DNA of 64,000 bases from Meghimatium bilineatum (GCA_034231615.1 CM067322.1:54507357-54571356); one strand, 5' to 3'; positions 1 to 10,880 are shown, counted from the stretch's first letter. The notes: generated by a model not told the origin, from the sequence alone. Translations and numbers: made by a program.

Positions 1-98
1 ACTTGCTGTGCTAGTGATGGTATGTTGTGTTTCGGTATAACCAAGTACAACTTGCTGTGCTAGTGATGGTATGTTGTGTTTCGGTATAACCAAGTACA
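1..98. repeat. 49-bp tandem units, short form of the 72-bp satellite
   Basis: Two copies of a 49-bp unit start at 1 and 50. Each shares its CTAGTGATGGTATGTTGTGT core and the AACCAAG segment with the neighbouring 72-bp unit but lacks the ACATATTTATTGTGC part. They look like an internally deleted edge form of the same satellite. Confidence 0.85.
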
Positions 99-1196
99 AC
101 TTGCTGTGCTAGTGATGGTATGTTGTGTTACATATTTATTGTGCTTCAGTATAACCAAGCATAGCACAACGTAATCTATACTAGTGATGGTATGTTGTGC
201 TACATATTTATTGTGCTTCAGTATAACCAAGCATAGCACAACGTAATCTATACTAGTGATGGTATGTTGTGTTACATATTTATTGTGCTTCAGTATAACC
301 AAGCATAGCACAACGTAATCTATACTAGTGATGGTATGTTGTGTTACATATTTATTGTGCTTCAGTATAACCAAGCATAGCACAACGTAATCTATACTAG
401 TGATGGTATGTTGTGTTACATATTTATTGTGCTTCAGTATAACCAAGCATAGCACAACGTAATCTATACTAGTGATGGTATGTTGTGCTACATATTTATT
501 GTGCTTCAGTATAACCAAGCATAGCACAACGTAATCTATACTAGTGATGGTATGTTGTGCTACATATTTATTGTGCTTCAGTATAACCAAGCATAGCACA
601 ACGTAATCTATACTAGTGATGGTATGTTGTGCTACATATTTATTGTGCTTCAGTATAACCAAGCATAGCACAACGTAATCTATACTCTAGTGATGGAATA
701 TTGTTGTGTTACATATTTATTGTGCTTCAGTATAACCAAGCATAGCACAACGTAATCTATACTAGTGATGGTATGTTGTGTTACATATTTATTGTGCTTC
801 AGTATAACCAAGCATAGCACAACGTAATCTATACTAGTGATGGTATGTTGTGTTACATATTTATTGTGCTTCAGTATAACCAAGCATAGCACAACGTAAT
901 CTATACTAGTGATGGTATGTTGTGTTACATATTTATTGTGCTTCAGTATAACCAAGCATAGCACAACGTAATCTATACTAGTGATGGTATGTTGTGTTAC
1001 ATATTTATTGTGCTTCAGTATAACCAAGCATAGCACAACGTAATCTATACTAGTGATGGTATGTTGTGTTACATATTTATTGGGCTTCAGTATAACCAAG
1101 CATAGCACAACGTAATCTATACTAGTGATGGTATGTTGTGCTACATATTTATTGTGCTTCAGTATAACCAAGCATAGCACAACGTAATCTATACTA
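99..1196. repeat. 72-bp satellite array, about 15 units
   Basis: The unit recurs every 72 bp with only a few substitutions (mostly C/T in TGTTGTG[C/T]TAC). One variant junction near 686-705 carries small insertions (CTCTAGTGATGGAATATTG). Because 72 is divisible by 3 and one reading frame lacks stops, the minus strand shows long open frames of a 24-residue repeat. These have no sequence character beyond the periodicity and I do not call them genes. The array is cut on its right by a DNA transposon whose far flank restarts with the variant unit (AGTGATGGAATATTG), so the transposon landed inside the array edge. Confidence 0.95.
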
Positions 1197-3579
1197 AAGT
1201 CCGTTCAGATTCGTTTGCCGAGATGTTATGATTTATAATTCAAAAAGTTCTTGATGATTTCACATGAATTTTGGCATTCGTTGTTAAAATGTCCATGTCG
1301 CGAAAACATATGTGTTACTTGATGTCTAGCTGTAACGGTTATTTGAAAGCGGCGAATTCTTTTGATGTTTGCCCATGTAAATATTATTTCGACCATAAAC
1401 AAAATATTTTACAGTAATCTAGTGCAATGATGACCCATAGGCGTGTCCACAAAATTTTACATGGTGGCAGGTGTAAAAAAATTTAAAATATATCTTTTGT
1501 TCGTAGAGTCAATTTGATATTGTTCCATGCTCTTGGTGTGAGTTTCACAAATGTTGTCGCTGCCTTTGAAATAAGTACATATATTTCTTCATGTAAGGAA
1601 ATTTTGTCTGTAATAGTTGATCCAAGATATCTGAACTTCTGTATTGAATCAAGCGGGCTAATTTTTATAAGTAATGGTTGATGGTTTGCTTATAACATTT
1701 TTTTGAATTGCTTGGGTGGTATTGAGCAATGAAATGTTTTACAAATCAACTTGTAAATTTTGCAAATCAAACTTTTTTTAGTGTAGACTTAATCAGAGTA
1801 ATGATCATTCATAATCAGACGAGTCAAATAGGTCGATTACTGTTTTCGGCTGAACAAACAACAAACCTTCCTTTTTCCAATATTCCTCTTCTTGGCGTAA
1901 CACATGATCCTCACATTTCACCCAGTAGTCTTTATGTATATTTGATAGAGCCTGATTTGTAAGTGTCTCAATATCACATAATTTGAAAGTTGTATTTGTA
2001 GATGCTACGTGTCCTTTAACTTTTGCCCAAATTAGCTCTATAGGATTTAAGTGTGCATGATATGGAGGTAGTCTCAAACATCTATGACCATGTTCTTCAA
2101 TTAACTTGTCTATTTTAAATATCTTTGTTCGTTGTGTCTGTTTTACAAGGTTAAGCAATTTGGGTTTCAAGTACCTGTCGGTAACTGGTATGTGTTCTTT
2201 TATGAGCCACGTTTTGATTGCATCTTTTGTACTTGATGATGTTGGGATTCTATCTTCTACGTTCACTACGTTATGGTATGAAGCATTGTCCATTATCAGA
2301 CAAGAATGTCTATCTAATATTGGAAGAATACTTTTTTCGATCCAGTCTTCGAATATGTGCCCATTCATTTCGGAGTGGTAGTCTCTATTGTCAATGGATT
2401 TTGAAATGAAAATTAGATGAGCATTCTGCAACAACCCATTATGTCTGCTACCTGCATGAGCAACTATCAAACGTTGCCCTTTACTACTTGGTACTGATCT
2501 TTTAATACTTCCATCTGCTAACTGCCATTCCTTTTCATTTGTATGATGAGCGTTGATCCAAGTTTCATCTAAATACACAATATCATAACCATTCTCGCGC
2601 ATTCCCTTCACTTCACGTAAATACTTGCTTCTAAGAGCTACCAGATGTGGCTTTTCACAAATAATGTTTTTTCCACCAGCATACTTTCTAAAGGTGAAGC
2701 CTGCATTTCTTACAGTTTTCCATAATAAAGTTTTTGATATTTCAATGTCGTTATTAGTTTTCAGCCAAATCTTCAACTTTCTAAGTGTCACTTCTTCGTT
2801 TTTATCAAACATTCTACATATTTCTCTTTTTACTAGGTCCTTATCGAAACTGTCTATCTTTTCTTTCCTTCCTTGCTTTCGTGAATTTGTTGGCAATAAA
2901 TATCCGCTTGCTTCCACTATTCGATCAAATGAACGTTTACACAAACCTAAAATATGCATTGTTCTCTTCTCAGGATTTGATAAAGAACAATAAAGATGTC
3001 CCTTTTTACGCTCTCTGCAGAAGTATTGATAAATCTTTATAGCAATGTTATGCTCAGTAAAATATTTCGCTTTCAGATTCATTCTCACATAGACTTGCAG
3101 AAGGTAATATGCTTAGTGCCGCCTACTTTCTGTAAATATTGAGACGTGCCTCTGACTTGTGACTTGAAATCGAGTCAATATCCGTTTTTGATTTCACATA
3201 ATTCTAAGTTCAGGAAAAATAATATTTGGTGCTAAACGGGAATTTCCATATGTAACATTGCTTTATACAAATGTACAGTGGAAACAACTACTTTTAGAAC
3301 GGTGCACATTCTACCGTGAGGGTCATGCCTTTATATTTAATAATCAGCTGTGAGATGTAAGCATCTACATAATCCAGCGGTTGTTTATAATTTAGATTAA
3401 CTTTTTTTTAATATAGGTTAAATAAGGTATCTTTGATACTGGATCACATTTCTTTGATAAAAAAATATTTCTATAGCGACATTATTATTCTAAACCTAAC
3501 TTCAAATGATCAATCCAAAAGAACAATACGTTTTTGATAAAAATAATTTAACATCTCGGCAAACGAATCTGAACGGACA
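1197..3579 (-). mobile_element. Sailor-like (DD83E) IS630-Tc1-mariner transposon, copy 1, apparently complete
   Basis: A 2383-bp element. Its terminal inverted repeats of about 30 bp begin GTCCGTTCAGATTCGTTTGC (1199 onward) and end with the complement at 3578. It is flanked by TA at 1195-1196 and 3580-3581; removing the element and one TA restores the 72-bp satellite unit, which is good evidence for a TA target duplication. Two bases (AA) on the left and one (A) on the right lie between TA and the TIR core. It holds one transposase gene on the minus strand, with a 600-bp noncoding 3' side and about 500 bp of 5' side. A copy about 99% identical lies at 17771-20143, so the family moved recently. 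The group name is my assignment from the D-to-E spacing. Confidence 0.9.
1805..3082 (-). CDS. DDE transposase, IS630-Tc1-mariner superfamily, DD83E type
   Basis: A 425-aa transposase that would cut and join its own element's ends in the nucleus. I start it at the first ATG (MNLKAKYF); a GTG two codons upstream keeps the frame open but is unlikely as a start. Residues 1-140 hold two helix-turn-helix-like stretches (about 38-60 and 96-130), joined by a basic segment SRKQGRKEK (67-75) that could be a nuclear signal. The catalytic triad is visible: D172 in YLDETW, D265 in LIMDNASYHN and E349 in LPPYHAHLNPIELIW. The last motif is the IS630/Tc1 signature. There are 83 residues between D265 and E349, far more than the 34 of classical Tc1 and mariner and close to the 82 reported for the Sailor group. 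No frameshift or stop is seen. Regulatory signals were not recognised. Confidence 0.92.
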   Translation of the reverse strand: MNLKAKYFTEHNIAIKIYQYFCRERKKGHLYCSLSNPEKRTMHILGLCKRSFDRIVEASGYLLPTNSRKQGRKEKIDSFDKDLVKREICRMFDKNEEVTLRKLKIWLKTNNDIEISKTLLWKTVRNAGFTFRKYAGGKNIICEKPHLVALRSKYLREVKGMRENGYDIVYLDETWINAHHTNEKEWQLADGSIKRSVPSSKGQRLIVAHAGSRHNGLLQNAHLIFISKSIDNRDYHSEMNGHIFEDWIEKSILPILDRHSCLIMDNASYHNVVNVEDRIPTSSSTKDAIKTWLIKEHIPVTDRYLKPKLLNLVKQTQRTKIFKIDKLIEEHGHRCLRLPPYHAHLNPIELIWAKVKGHVASTNTTFKLCDIETLTNQALSNIHKDYWVKCEDHVLRQEEEYWKKEGLLFVQPKTVIDLFDSSDYE

Positions 3580-3581
3580 TA

Positions 3582-4300
3582 GTGATGGAATATTGTTGTA
3601 GTATATCTAATGTGACTTGTTTGTGAGATGATATAGTGATCTAAGTATATTGTGTTACAGCTTCGTTTGCACGTTTTAACCTAGCACTTCTGATTTTGGC
3701 ATCTATTTTGATATGGTATACATCCTACAACTCTTTCTATACAGACCTACCTATGTATCAAATCATCGTCGAGACGGTACAGGATCCAATCATACCCTTC
3801 ATCAAGTGAACCCATTTCCTTTCAGACGTAAAATAACAATTTTCTGTTGAGTTTATTGATGTTCTCTCACTGTTGTTTATGCAATGCTGCCCATGGGAGA
3901 CAATTTATTTCCACCACCCACGGAGAACATATCAGTTGAATGTACACAAGGAAAAAAAAAAGACACCAATAGAAAGCGACAGAGAGGAGGGATTCGTTTA
4001 GAGAATTAGATTATAGTGAACGACACAAGAGATTAATAAAATATAATTTAAAAAACCGACATAAAGTTTTGCAAAATAAACATTTCTCTCAATTTCTCGG
4101 ATTTCGCTGGAGTTCTCACAGAGAAAAGGACATCAAAGACGGGAACACAGTGAGAAAAGATTCACAAAAATAAGGATATACTAATATAAGACATTTGGAG
4201 AGCTGACATCATTAGAACAAGACAGTAAACGTTGAAATAGACTTGGTAATCCGAAATAAGCGGAAAGTTAAAGGTAAACATGTAAATAGAGAGGTGTGCA
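3582..4300. other. Gene-free stretch with decayed satellite at its left edge
   Basis: The first ~70 bases are degenerate 72-bp-satellite sequence (ATAGTGAT, ATTGTGTTACAG). The rest is AT-rich with an A-run near 3952-3961. I see no gene, RNA or named repeat. Confidence 0.5.
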
Positions 4301-4308
4301 GATGAATT

Positions 4309-4430
4309 ATATATATATATATAGAGAGAGATAGAGAGAAAGAGAGAGAGCGAAAGAGAGATGTGTAGATACACACACACTCACACACACACGCACACAA
4401 ATGCGCGCACGCAGACACACAAATATATAT
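4309..4430. repeat. Compound microsatellite (TA)n(GA)n(CA)n
   Basis: Successive runs of TA (4309-4322), GA (4323-4360) and CA/CACG (4372-4423). Open frames in this stretch are low complexity and not genes. Confidence 0.9.
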
Positions 4431-4559
4431 GTAGATGAATAGACGAATATCATTAGCAGGGTCGTAGATACGTCTCGATACGATGGGTTTAATCTTAAAA
4501 AGGTAATTCGCACATTTGTTTTGAAATTCCTCTTTTGATTAGGTTTTATTATGACCTTT

Positions 4560-4770
4560 TTTGCAGAAAACCTTATAGCGGGGTGGGTATTACCCACCTT
4601 TTCCCTAAGTTCCTAGTATTTAAAGAAAGTCACATTGTGGTTTCTTGAAGGAAGTGAGTTGAATCCCTCACCCAAGCCTCCCTATCTACGTCGGTGTAGT
4701 TGCTATCTACTGGAATAGTACTGACTTTTAGTACTAGGAATATGGAAAAATAGCTACTAACCCCACCCCC
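4560..4770 (+). repeat. Dispersed repeat family B copy with inverted arm
   Basis: AAGTTCCTAGTATTTAAAG followed by GTGAGTTGAATCCCTCACCC matches four other copies in the window (8385, 11968, 15205, 28828). Unlike them, it is followed near 4723-4740 by an inverted copy of the core (CTTTTAGTACTAGGAA), so a hairpin of about 130 bp could form. The family is not one I recognise. Confidence 0.55.
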
Positions 4771-4946
4771 CGCACTACTAACAAAACGAACTATTTTACA
4801 AGATGAAGACAAGTCTCGTGTAAACTACGCAATGACACACACAAATGAGATAATGGCTCTTTTATATTGTGTAAGCAAAAGTGATTACAAATAGAAGAAA
4901 ACGCCCTTTCCTAATGATGACATATTAACTGCTATTATCATATCGT

Positions 4947-5951
4947 TACACACATGCTAGAGAATTTGAGCATCGATAATAAGGATTTAAGAATAATCAA
5001 GAACATGTACTGGCAACAAACAGCAACAATAAGAGTAGGAAATCAATTTGGCCATTCTCAACAAATAAAACAAGGAGTTAGAGAGGGATGTGTACTTTCA
5101 CCAGACCTGTTCTCTTTATACAGTGAAATCATAATGCGTGCAATAGTTGATATTCCAGGAATAACAGTGAGAGGACGTAACATAAATAATTTGAGATATG
5201 CGGATGACACCTTTCTGATTGCAAAAAGTGAGGAAGATCTTCAACATTTAATTAGTGTAGTAGTCACAGAAAGTAAAGAGAAAGGCATCTTCCTAAATGT
5301 CAAGAAAACAGAAGTAATGGTTATTTCAAAGAAACAAAATATCACACCTTGCAAGATCAAAGTGAAGGATATAGTTTTAAAACAGTTCCAGCAATTTAAA
5401 TATTTAGGTACAATTATAACAGCAGAAGGAGGAGTTCAACAGAAATAAGAAGCGGAATAGGACAGGCAAAAACTACATACAGAAAAATATATTGTGTAAT
5501 ATGACATTGTCATTAGAGATGAGAAAGAGAGTTATGCAGTGCTATATAACTCCTATACTAACATATAGGTGTGAGTCTTGGACAATAAACAAACATAACA
5601 GTGGGAAATTAGAGGCAACAGAGATATGGATATACCATGGACTGCCAGAAAAATTAATGTGGAAGTGTTGAGTGAGTCAAATGCGAAACTGACCTTAATC
5701 AATAATATAAGAAAAAGACAGTCTTCATTTTTTGGCCACTTCATGAGACAGGCAGTTTTGGAGAACATAGTCACAAAAGGCAGGATTGAAGGCAACATAG
5801 ACAGAGGGCGTCAACGTAAGAAAATATTAGACAGTTTGACAACATGACACGGCAGTGAAACAACAACGATCTTGATACATAATACTGTAAACAGAGAGTT
5901 GTGGAGAGCTACGATCATCTACGCCAGACGGCATGACACCTAATGATGGTG
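4947..5951 (+). pseudogene. RTE-like LINE, 5'-truncated, frameshifted reverse transcriptase
   Basis: The frame from 4954 to 5448 (164 aa) is the palm of a non-LTR reverse transcriptase: IKQGVREGCVLSPDLF (motif 4/B region), then LRYADDTFLIAKSEEDL with the catalytic YADD, then GIFLNVKKTEVM and FKYLGTII. After 5445 a frameshift leads to IRSGIGQAKTTYRK. A second shift leads to RKRVMQCYITPILTYRCESW, and a third to IPWTARKINVEVL and RQSSFFGHFMRQ (to 5847). The C-terminal end LWRATIIYARRHDT reaches a stop near 5943. The YADD context resembles RTE/BovB-type enzymes. The N-terminal endonuclease is absent. A 10-bp direct repeat ATCATATCGT at 4937-4946 and 5952-5961 may be the target duplication of a 5'-truncated insertion. 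Confidence 0.85.
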
Positions 5952-5961
5952 ATCATATCGT

Positions 5962-6780
5962 AAAAAAAAAAAGTCGCACGAAATCACGAAATAAATACAA
6001 TTATTCTAACCTAATTATTTAAAAAATTCGATAATTTACATGTGTATGTGTATTTCAAAATTTCAAAACTTCTCTGGTTATATAATTCTATAATAAACAT
6101 TTATTATATATCGACATCTTTCTGGAATATTTTTGCGTAACTGATTTCAAACGCAGTGGAAGCGACACGACCTCACTGTGGCCTCAATATGTTGCTGTTT
6201 TCAGAAGGCCATTATATAAAAACTAGCTTGATCATTCCCGAATTGAAACACTCTCATCAGGAATAAAGAAATTCCGAATATCATTAGCGTTTCCTTCCGA
6301 TCTCGTGATGCCAGAATTACTCTCATTTCCACTAGTGTGTTGATGCCAAGGTTTAGAACACTGTTTCTCATACTCTTTCCTGACACCGGCCCCTTCCGTA
6401 TCTATTTTGTAAAACAACCAATAAGAGCCGTAAATGAATCTTCGGTAGGGGAAAGGCATGTCTTATTTTTCTGTTGGATTTTGGTGACTTTTCTATTAAT
6501 TCACAAATGGTCACTTAACTTGGATGTCTTCATCCAGGAATAGTTAAAGTCATTGAATCCGGATTTTAAATAATCTTCCAAAAATTGTGCCAAGTTTCAG
6601 ATTACGTTTAATTAACAATTTTTTAAAAATATAATAGGGGGCATATTGTCCCCCCCCCATAACATGTTTTCCGCACTCGGAAAAATCCTGGTTTAAATTA
6701 TGATTACCACAGGACAAACGCTTCTTATTATTGATATTACACATGTCTTACGCTTTCTAAACTGAATTATTTTTATTCTT
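5962..6780. other. Gene-free stretch
   Basis: Opens with an A-run right after the LINE remnant. A C9 run occurs at 6651-6659. Open frames here are short and match nothing I recognise. Confidence 0.4.
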
Positions 6781-6782
6781 CT

Positions 6783-7040
6783 TCCTCTGTGTTCCATCTC
6801 AAACTCCTACAGATTGGCAGGATGTAGTGCAGAGTGGTTCTCAATCCCCTACACATTGGCAGGATGTAGTGCGGAGTGGTTCTCAAACTCCTACAGATTG
6901 GCAGGATTTAGTGCGGAGTGGTTCTCAAACTACTGCAGATTAGTAGGATGTAGTGCGGGGGACGGAATGCGTTGAATAATGGTTTATCACTTATCTACAA
7001 TTTCTGCGCCTGTCGATCAGAAACATCCGACTTCAGCATG
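6783..7040 (-). repeat. SINE-A copy with internal 42-bp tandem expansion
   Basis: The right part (TGCGTTG, TTTCTGCGCC, ACATCCGACTTCAGC) matches the 5' half of SINE-A as seen at 57001-57168, and the left part begins after a TTCTTCTTCC remnant of the (GAA)n tail. Between them a segment running CTCAAACTCCTACAGATTGG to GTGCGGAGTGGTT occurs four times, at 6797, 6839, 6881 and 6923, exactly 42 bp apart. The unit joins SINE-A parts that are normally about 60 bp apart, so a deletion came before the amplification. Confidence 0.7.
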
Positions 7041-7199
7041 AAATAATTCCTAGTAAACTCCTATTATTCATTGAAAGATCGATATTATTTCATGTAAATA
7101 CGTGCAGAAGAGAGCACCAGACACAACGACAAGAAACTTGACATCTCTTACAAATCTTACAGATTTTCAGTTTATTGGTAAAATAATTTTGTTTTTCAA

Positions 7200-7625
7200 C
7201 AGATCTATCGATCTATCTATCTATGCGCTGTGGTCCTTGTTTGCCCTGTGGAGTCAGGGATAGAAGAGTTCTCTGGAGATGGCCTTCTTGTGCGCTGTTT
7301 GTAAGCTTGTTCTTGTGGCTTCTTTGATTTCTGTGATCCATGTTTTACATGGTCTGCCTCTGGCTTTATAGCCGTTATGTCTATGTGTCATGGCCATCTG
7401 TGGCACGCTGTCTGTTGGTAATCTGGAAGCCTGTGAAACCCACTTGATTTGATCTTTTGGTATGTTCCAATACTGGTATTGCGTTTGTTATCTGTCTGAT
7501 GTTATCCTTTATAATTCTATCTCTTAATGACACTCCGAATATTCTTCGTAAACATGTTATTTCTGCTGTAACTATTTTTTGTTTGTCTTGTGCTGTCATT
7601 GTTCAGCTTTGGCACAGGTAACACA
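7200..7625 (-). pseudogene. LINE 3' end, FYP-stop family, with GATA tail
   Basis: Minus-strand reading gives KIVTAEITCLRRIFGVSLRD, RIIKDNIRQITNAIPVLEH, then after frame slips GRPCKTWITEIKEATRTSL and AISRELFYP followed by a TGA stop at about 7255. This is the connection/C-terminal region of an RTE-like reverse transcriptase. Three relatives lie at 20220 (-), 32966 (+) and 62100 (+). Its 3' side ends in a short ATAGATAGATAGAT run (7203-7224), as does the 33-kb copy. It is broken and 5'-truncated. Confidence 0.75.
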
Positions 7626-8384
7626 GTGATGGCATAATAAAAGTCTTGTATAAAGCAACTTTAGTGTCTATGGTTACATACAGATAATAAGACAATTTTC
7701 CTAGCAACTCAACACATTTTTCGAATTCTATCACACCTTGTCTCTATTGGAATAACATGTAGACTCAAATTGTTAGACGAAACGTGTTAGCTGAAAGAAC
7801 CTGGTTCAAATCCGTCTATTGCCTTATGACTTAGTATAACTCCTCGATGCCAATTATTTATATTTTTTTATGGAGACTTATGATATTGTAAAAAGACACA
7901 AAGTAATTTTTTACAGTTGACAAAACAGACAACAAACTCAATTTCACTGGTAGGTTCTACAAGAAAACTTGATTGTGTTCGTAAACGTGTGACTGAACGA
8001 CATGCAAAAGGGTGAAAAGTGTTGTTTTTTGCAAGCGATTTTGAGCGACCGATTTCATACGCTTGTAAAGGAAGCGGTTAAGTATCACCATTTATATGTG
8101 GATCAATCGCTTGTGCTTGTAGTCACTTTCATTCTTGACAAATATGTAGCCACAAATTCAATAGTGACAAGTGTTCAAATATAAGACACGAGCAAATATA
8201 GTTACCAATATATATATATGCAACGATGTAGACGCGTCTTTCCGTAAGGGAAAGAGTTTACCTAAGAAGAAAAAAAATTATTTGCTTATTTTCTCATGTT
8301 TTTCTTCATTTTCATGAAATTTATGATGATCTTAACGTTTAAGTAATATCGTTAAAAAAGAAGGGATTTTACAATCTTTTTAGC
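7626..8384. other. Gene-free stretch
   Basis: Contains a weak tRNA B-box-like string GGTTCAAATCC at about 7803, with no convincing A box or cloverleaf. An open frame at 8002-8184 (60 aa) matches nothing I recognise. A short TA run lies at 8209-8220. Confidence 0.4.
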
Positions 8385-8500
8385 TAAATTCCTAGTACTA
8401 AACGTCTTGTTCTGATTTACTAATAGGTGGTGGATGGGGTGGGAGGGCGAATTGAACTCCTAAATCCCGACCTTATTTGTGGGCCTGAGTAATCAAAACA
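8385..8500 (+). repeat. Dispersed repeat family B copy
   Basis: AAATTCCTAGTACTAAACGT, then CTGATTTACTAA, then GGGCCTGAG. It aligns over about 110 bp with copies at 11968-12075 and 28828-28945. Confidence 0.6.
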
Positions 8501-9112
8501 GACTAAATCCTCGTTTCAACCATAAGGTTTCTTTTCTTGCAAGTTCTGTGAACTTTAAAACCAAGTATTACTATATAATTCAGTCATTACCTATTGGTAA
8601 ACAATGTTTGTGCAGTCTCACCAATTATCTTAGTGGAGAACAAGGACAGCTGTGAAATAATCTGCACTTTTATATCAAACTTAGTTTATGCTTGCAAGAA
8701 AAAAAAATAGAATAATAAGTGAGAGGGAATTAACATTCACTACAAATAGTAGACCAAAACTCAATACTGTTTATTTTACTATTTCATGTTGTTGATTCTA
8801 AATTCTGGGTCAAAAAGAGATCTCATCTTTTCTTCTTGTTCAAAATTGTTGATCTGTGTAACTTACCAGATGTGTTTTTAATTAGTGTTCACGATTGTTA
8901 ACCTTTACTTGATAACATTAGTTTAATTGAAACGTCGATTTGTTTGCCATTAGCACACGTATAGTACTACGTGTTTTCACATTACCTATTTTAACGACAG
9001 TCTTTTCTGGAGTCGAAGCCAACCCAGATTATGAATGAATAGTTCGTTGTTCTAAGATCTGAAAGCTAACTCGTAAAAGTGACAAGTTTCTTACATTGTC
9101 TACAGGAGAAAT
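8501..9112. other. Gene-free stretch
   Basis: AT-rich sequence without recognised repeats or frames. Confidence 0.4.
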
Positions 9113-9500
9113 TAACATTTATTACTTATATTTGATGTTATTATGAGAAAACGACAATTTATTACTTATATTTGATGTTATTATGAGAAAACGACAATTT
9201 ATTACTTATATTTGATGTTATTATGAGAAAACGACAATTTATTACTTATATTTGATGTTATTATGAGAAAACGACAATTTATTACTTATATTTGATGTTA
9301 TTATGAGAAAACGACAATTTATTACTTATATTTGATGTTATTATGAGAAAACGACAATGTATTACTTATATTTAATGGTTTCAGGCGAAAGCTACAGTTT
9401 ATTGCTAATATTCAATGTTATCAGAAGAAAGCTAAAATGTATTACTTATATTTATTGTTATCAGAGCAGAACTACAGTTTATTACTTATGCTCGAAGTTT
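9113..9500. repeat. 40-bp minisatellite, about 9.5 units
   Basis: ATTACTTATATTTGATGTTA starts at 9121, 9161, 9201, 9241, 9281 and 9321 (six near-identical units). Decayed units follow at 9361, 9401, 9441 and 9481 (ATTTAATGG, TTCAATG, TTTATTG). The gradient from perfect to diverged suggests recent spread from the left side. Confidence 0.95.
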
Positions 9501-10330
9501 TCACTACAGGGAAGACTTCATCGAACTTCATTTCCAGTCGTTTGGATTCGTCGTGTTTCAAATGAAGTCCGACAAGAGAGTGAGTCAACCCTTTGTGCAA
9601 CTCTTCCTCTCTTAAATCTAAATTCTAAGAACTTGTCATCATATTCAAGAAATAGAAATGGCATTAACCTACAGACTAAACTGAACGTTTACAGAGCAGT
9701 GCTACTTCCAGTGATGTTATCGCTGGTGAAACATATGAACTGTATATAGACAAAGACATATGAAGAACCTCAATTACTTTTACATAACGTGTCTCAGAAA
9801 AGTAATGAACATCAGAAGGTAAGACAAGATTCCGGATACCACTATCCTTGACAGATATGATATTTTTAGCATTGACACTATGCAGACATAGAATCGTTGG
9901 CAAGTTCATGTGGTACGTCTAACCAAGTCATCGTCTTTCAAAGATACTTCTCTATGGTGAGTTGCAGAATGGCATACGTTCTCAAGGTGGCCACAAGAAT
10001 CGCTACGAAACTCGTTAAAGACCTCACTGAAAACCTTTGAAATAGACCAACCAAGATACATGGGAAGAGCTTGCACAAAATTTAACTACATTATGAGCTA
10101 ACATTAAAAAGCAGGTACATAATCGTGTGAAAAGAGGAGCAATTCAGCAGCTCAACAGGGGAGAAGCTAGAAAGTTAAGAGTAGATAAAAAAACACATCT
10201 ACAGTGGAAATCAATTGTCTGAACTATCCAATGACATTTGTGGACAGAATAGGGCTTTTTAGCCATCTACGAACTCATAGTAATGGACATAACTCTAATT
10301 TCAAAAGTGGATGTAACAAATGGTCATCAT
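9495..10330 (+). pseudogene. LINE C-terminal remnant with zinc-finger-like tail
   Basis: The frame at 9650-9749 reads NRNGINLQTKLNVYRAVLLP, typical of the region after the YADD in RTE/CR1-like ORF2 proteins. Later fragments, each in a different frame, read GRACTKFNYIM-like and LNRGEARKLRVD-like text. Near 10237-10275 comes TFVDRIGLFSHLRTH, the degenerate end of the C..C(12)H..H finger that closes this LINE group. At least five stops or shifts break it. The endonuclease and catalytic RT are missing. Confidence 0.65.
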
Positions 10331-10876
10331 CATTTGTGATGAACAAACATAAAACAGGAGAAAGCTGAAAGCATAAGCTCAATTTTCCTGATTCAGATGA
10401 TTATTAACGAATGATATGACATTTTAAAATTAAATAAGACATATGCGCTAACTCATGACGAGTTACTACGTTTAGCTGAACGACATATCCGATTACTTCA
10501 TTGGATTTCTATAAAAAGTGACGAATGTCAACACGGATCTCTCGGTCACGGTTTAACAAAAACTAATGCAGTTTTTGTGAACTCAAAGGCAGTGCAAAGA
10601 TGTAAGAAATGGACAACGTATTGTGGTGGGTCGGATTGAGCTAATTTGATGTGCTATATGGCAACACGTTTATTGTGTAATCACTTCGAGTTCCAATTAC
10701 CGTTTCTGAACTTAGGTTTCAGTGCATAGACAACTTTAAGATCAGTCAGGGGAACCTGAAAAATTGGCTTCGTCCACGGGCCGTATATTGTCCACCCCTA
10801 GTCTAGCATATACTCCATAAGTGATTATTGATACAATTTTAGAAGATCAAATAACACTTTGCTGTATAGGGAAAAT
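10331..10876. other. Gene-free stretch
   Basis: Near 10771-10797 CACGGGCCGTATATTGTCCACCCCTA resembles the right end of a hAT MITE, but I find no matching left end or 8-bp duplication. Confidence 0.35.
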
Positions 10877-10880
10877 GGGT

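Noticed and set aside
60-1180. Two long minus-strand frames (203 and 166 codons) of a 24-residue repeat
   Set aside because: They are translations of the 72-bp satellite, whose length is a multiple of 3. No unique protein sequence or ATG context supports coding.
1-1196. CRISPR array
   Set aside because: Units are contiguous without unique spacers, and the sequence is clearly eukaryotic.
1729-3042. Plus-strand frames over the transposase (and the same set at 18294-19607)
   Set aside because: Antisense shadows of the transposase gene.
7755-7820. tRNA gene based on GGTTCAAATCC
   Set aside because: No A box at the right distance and the arms do not pair.
10751-10797. Right end of a further hAT MITE (GTCCACCCCTA)
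   Set aside because: No left end and no 8-bp duplication could be found.
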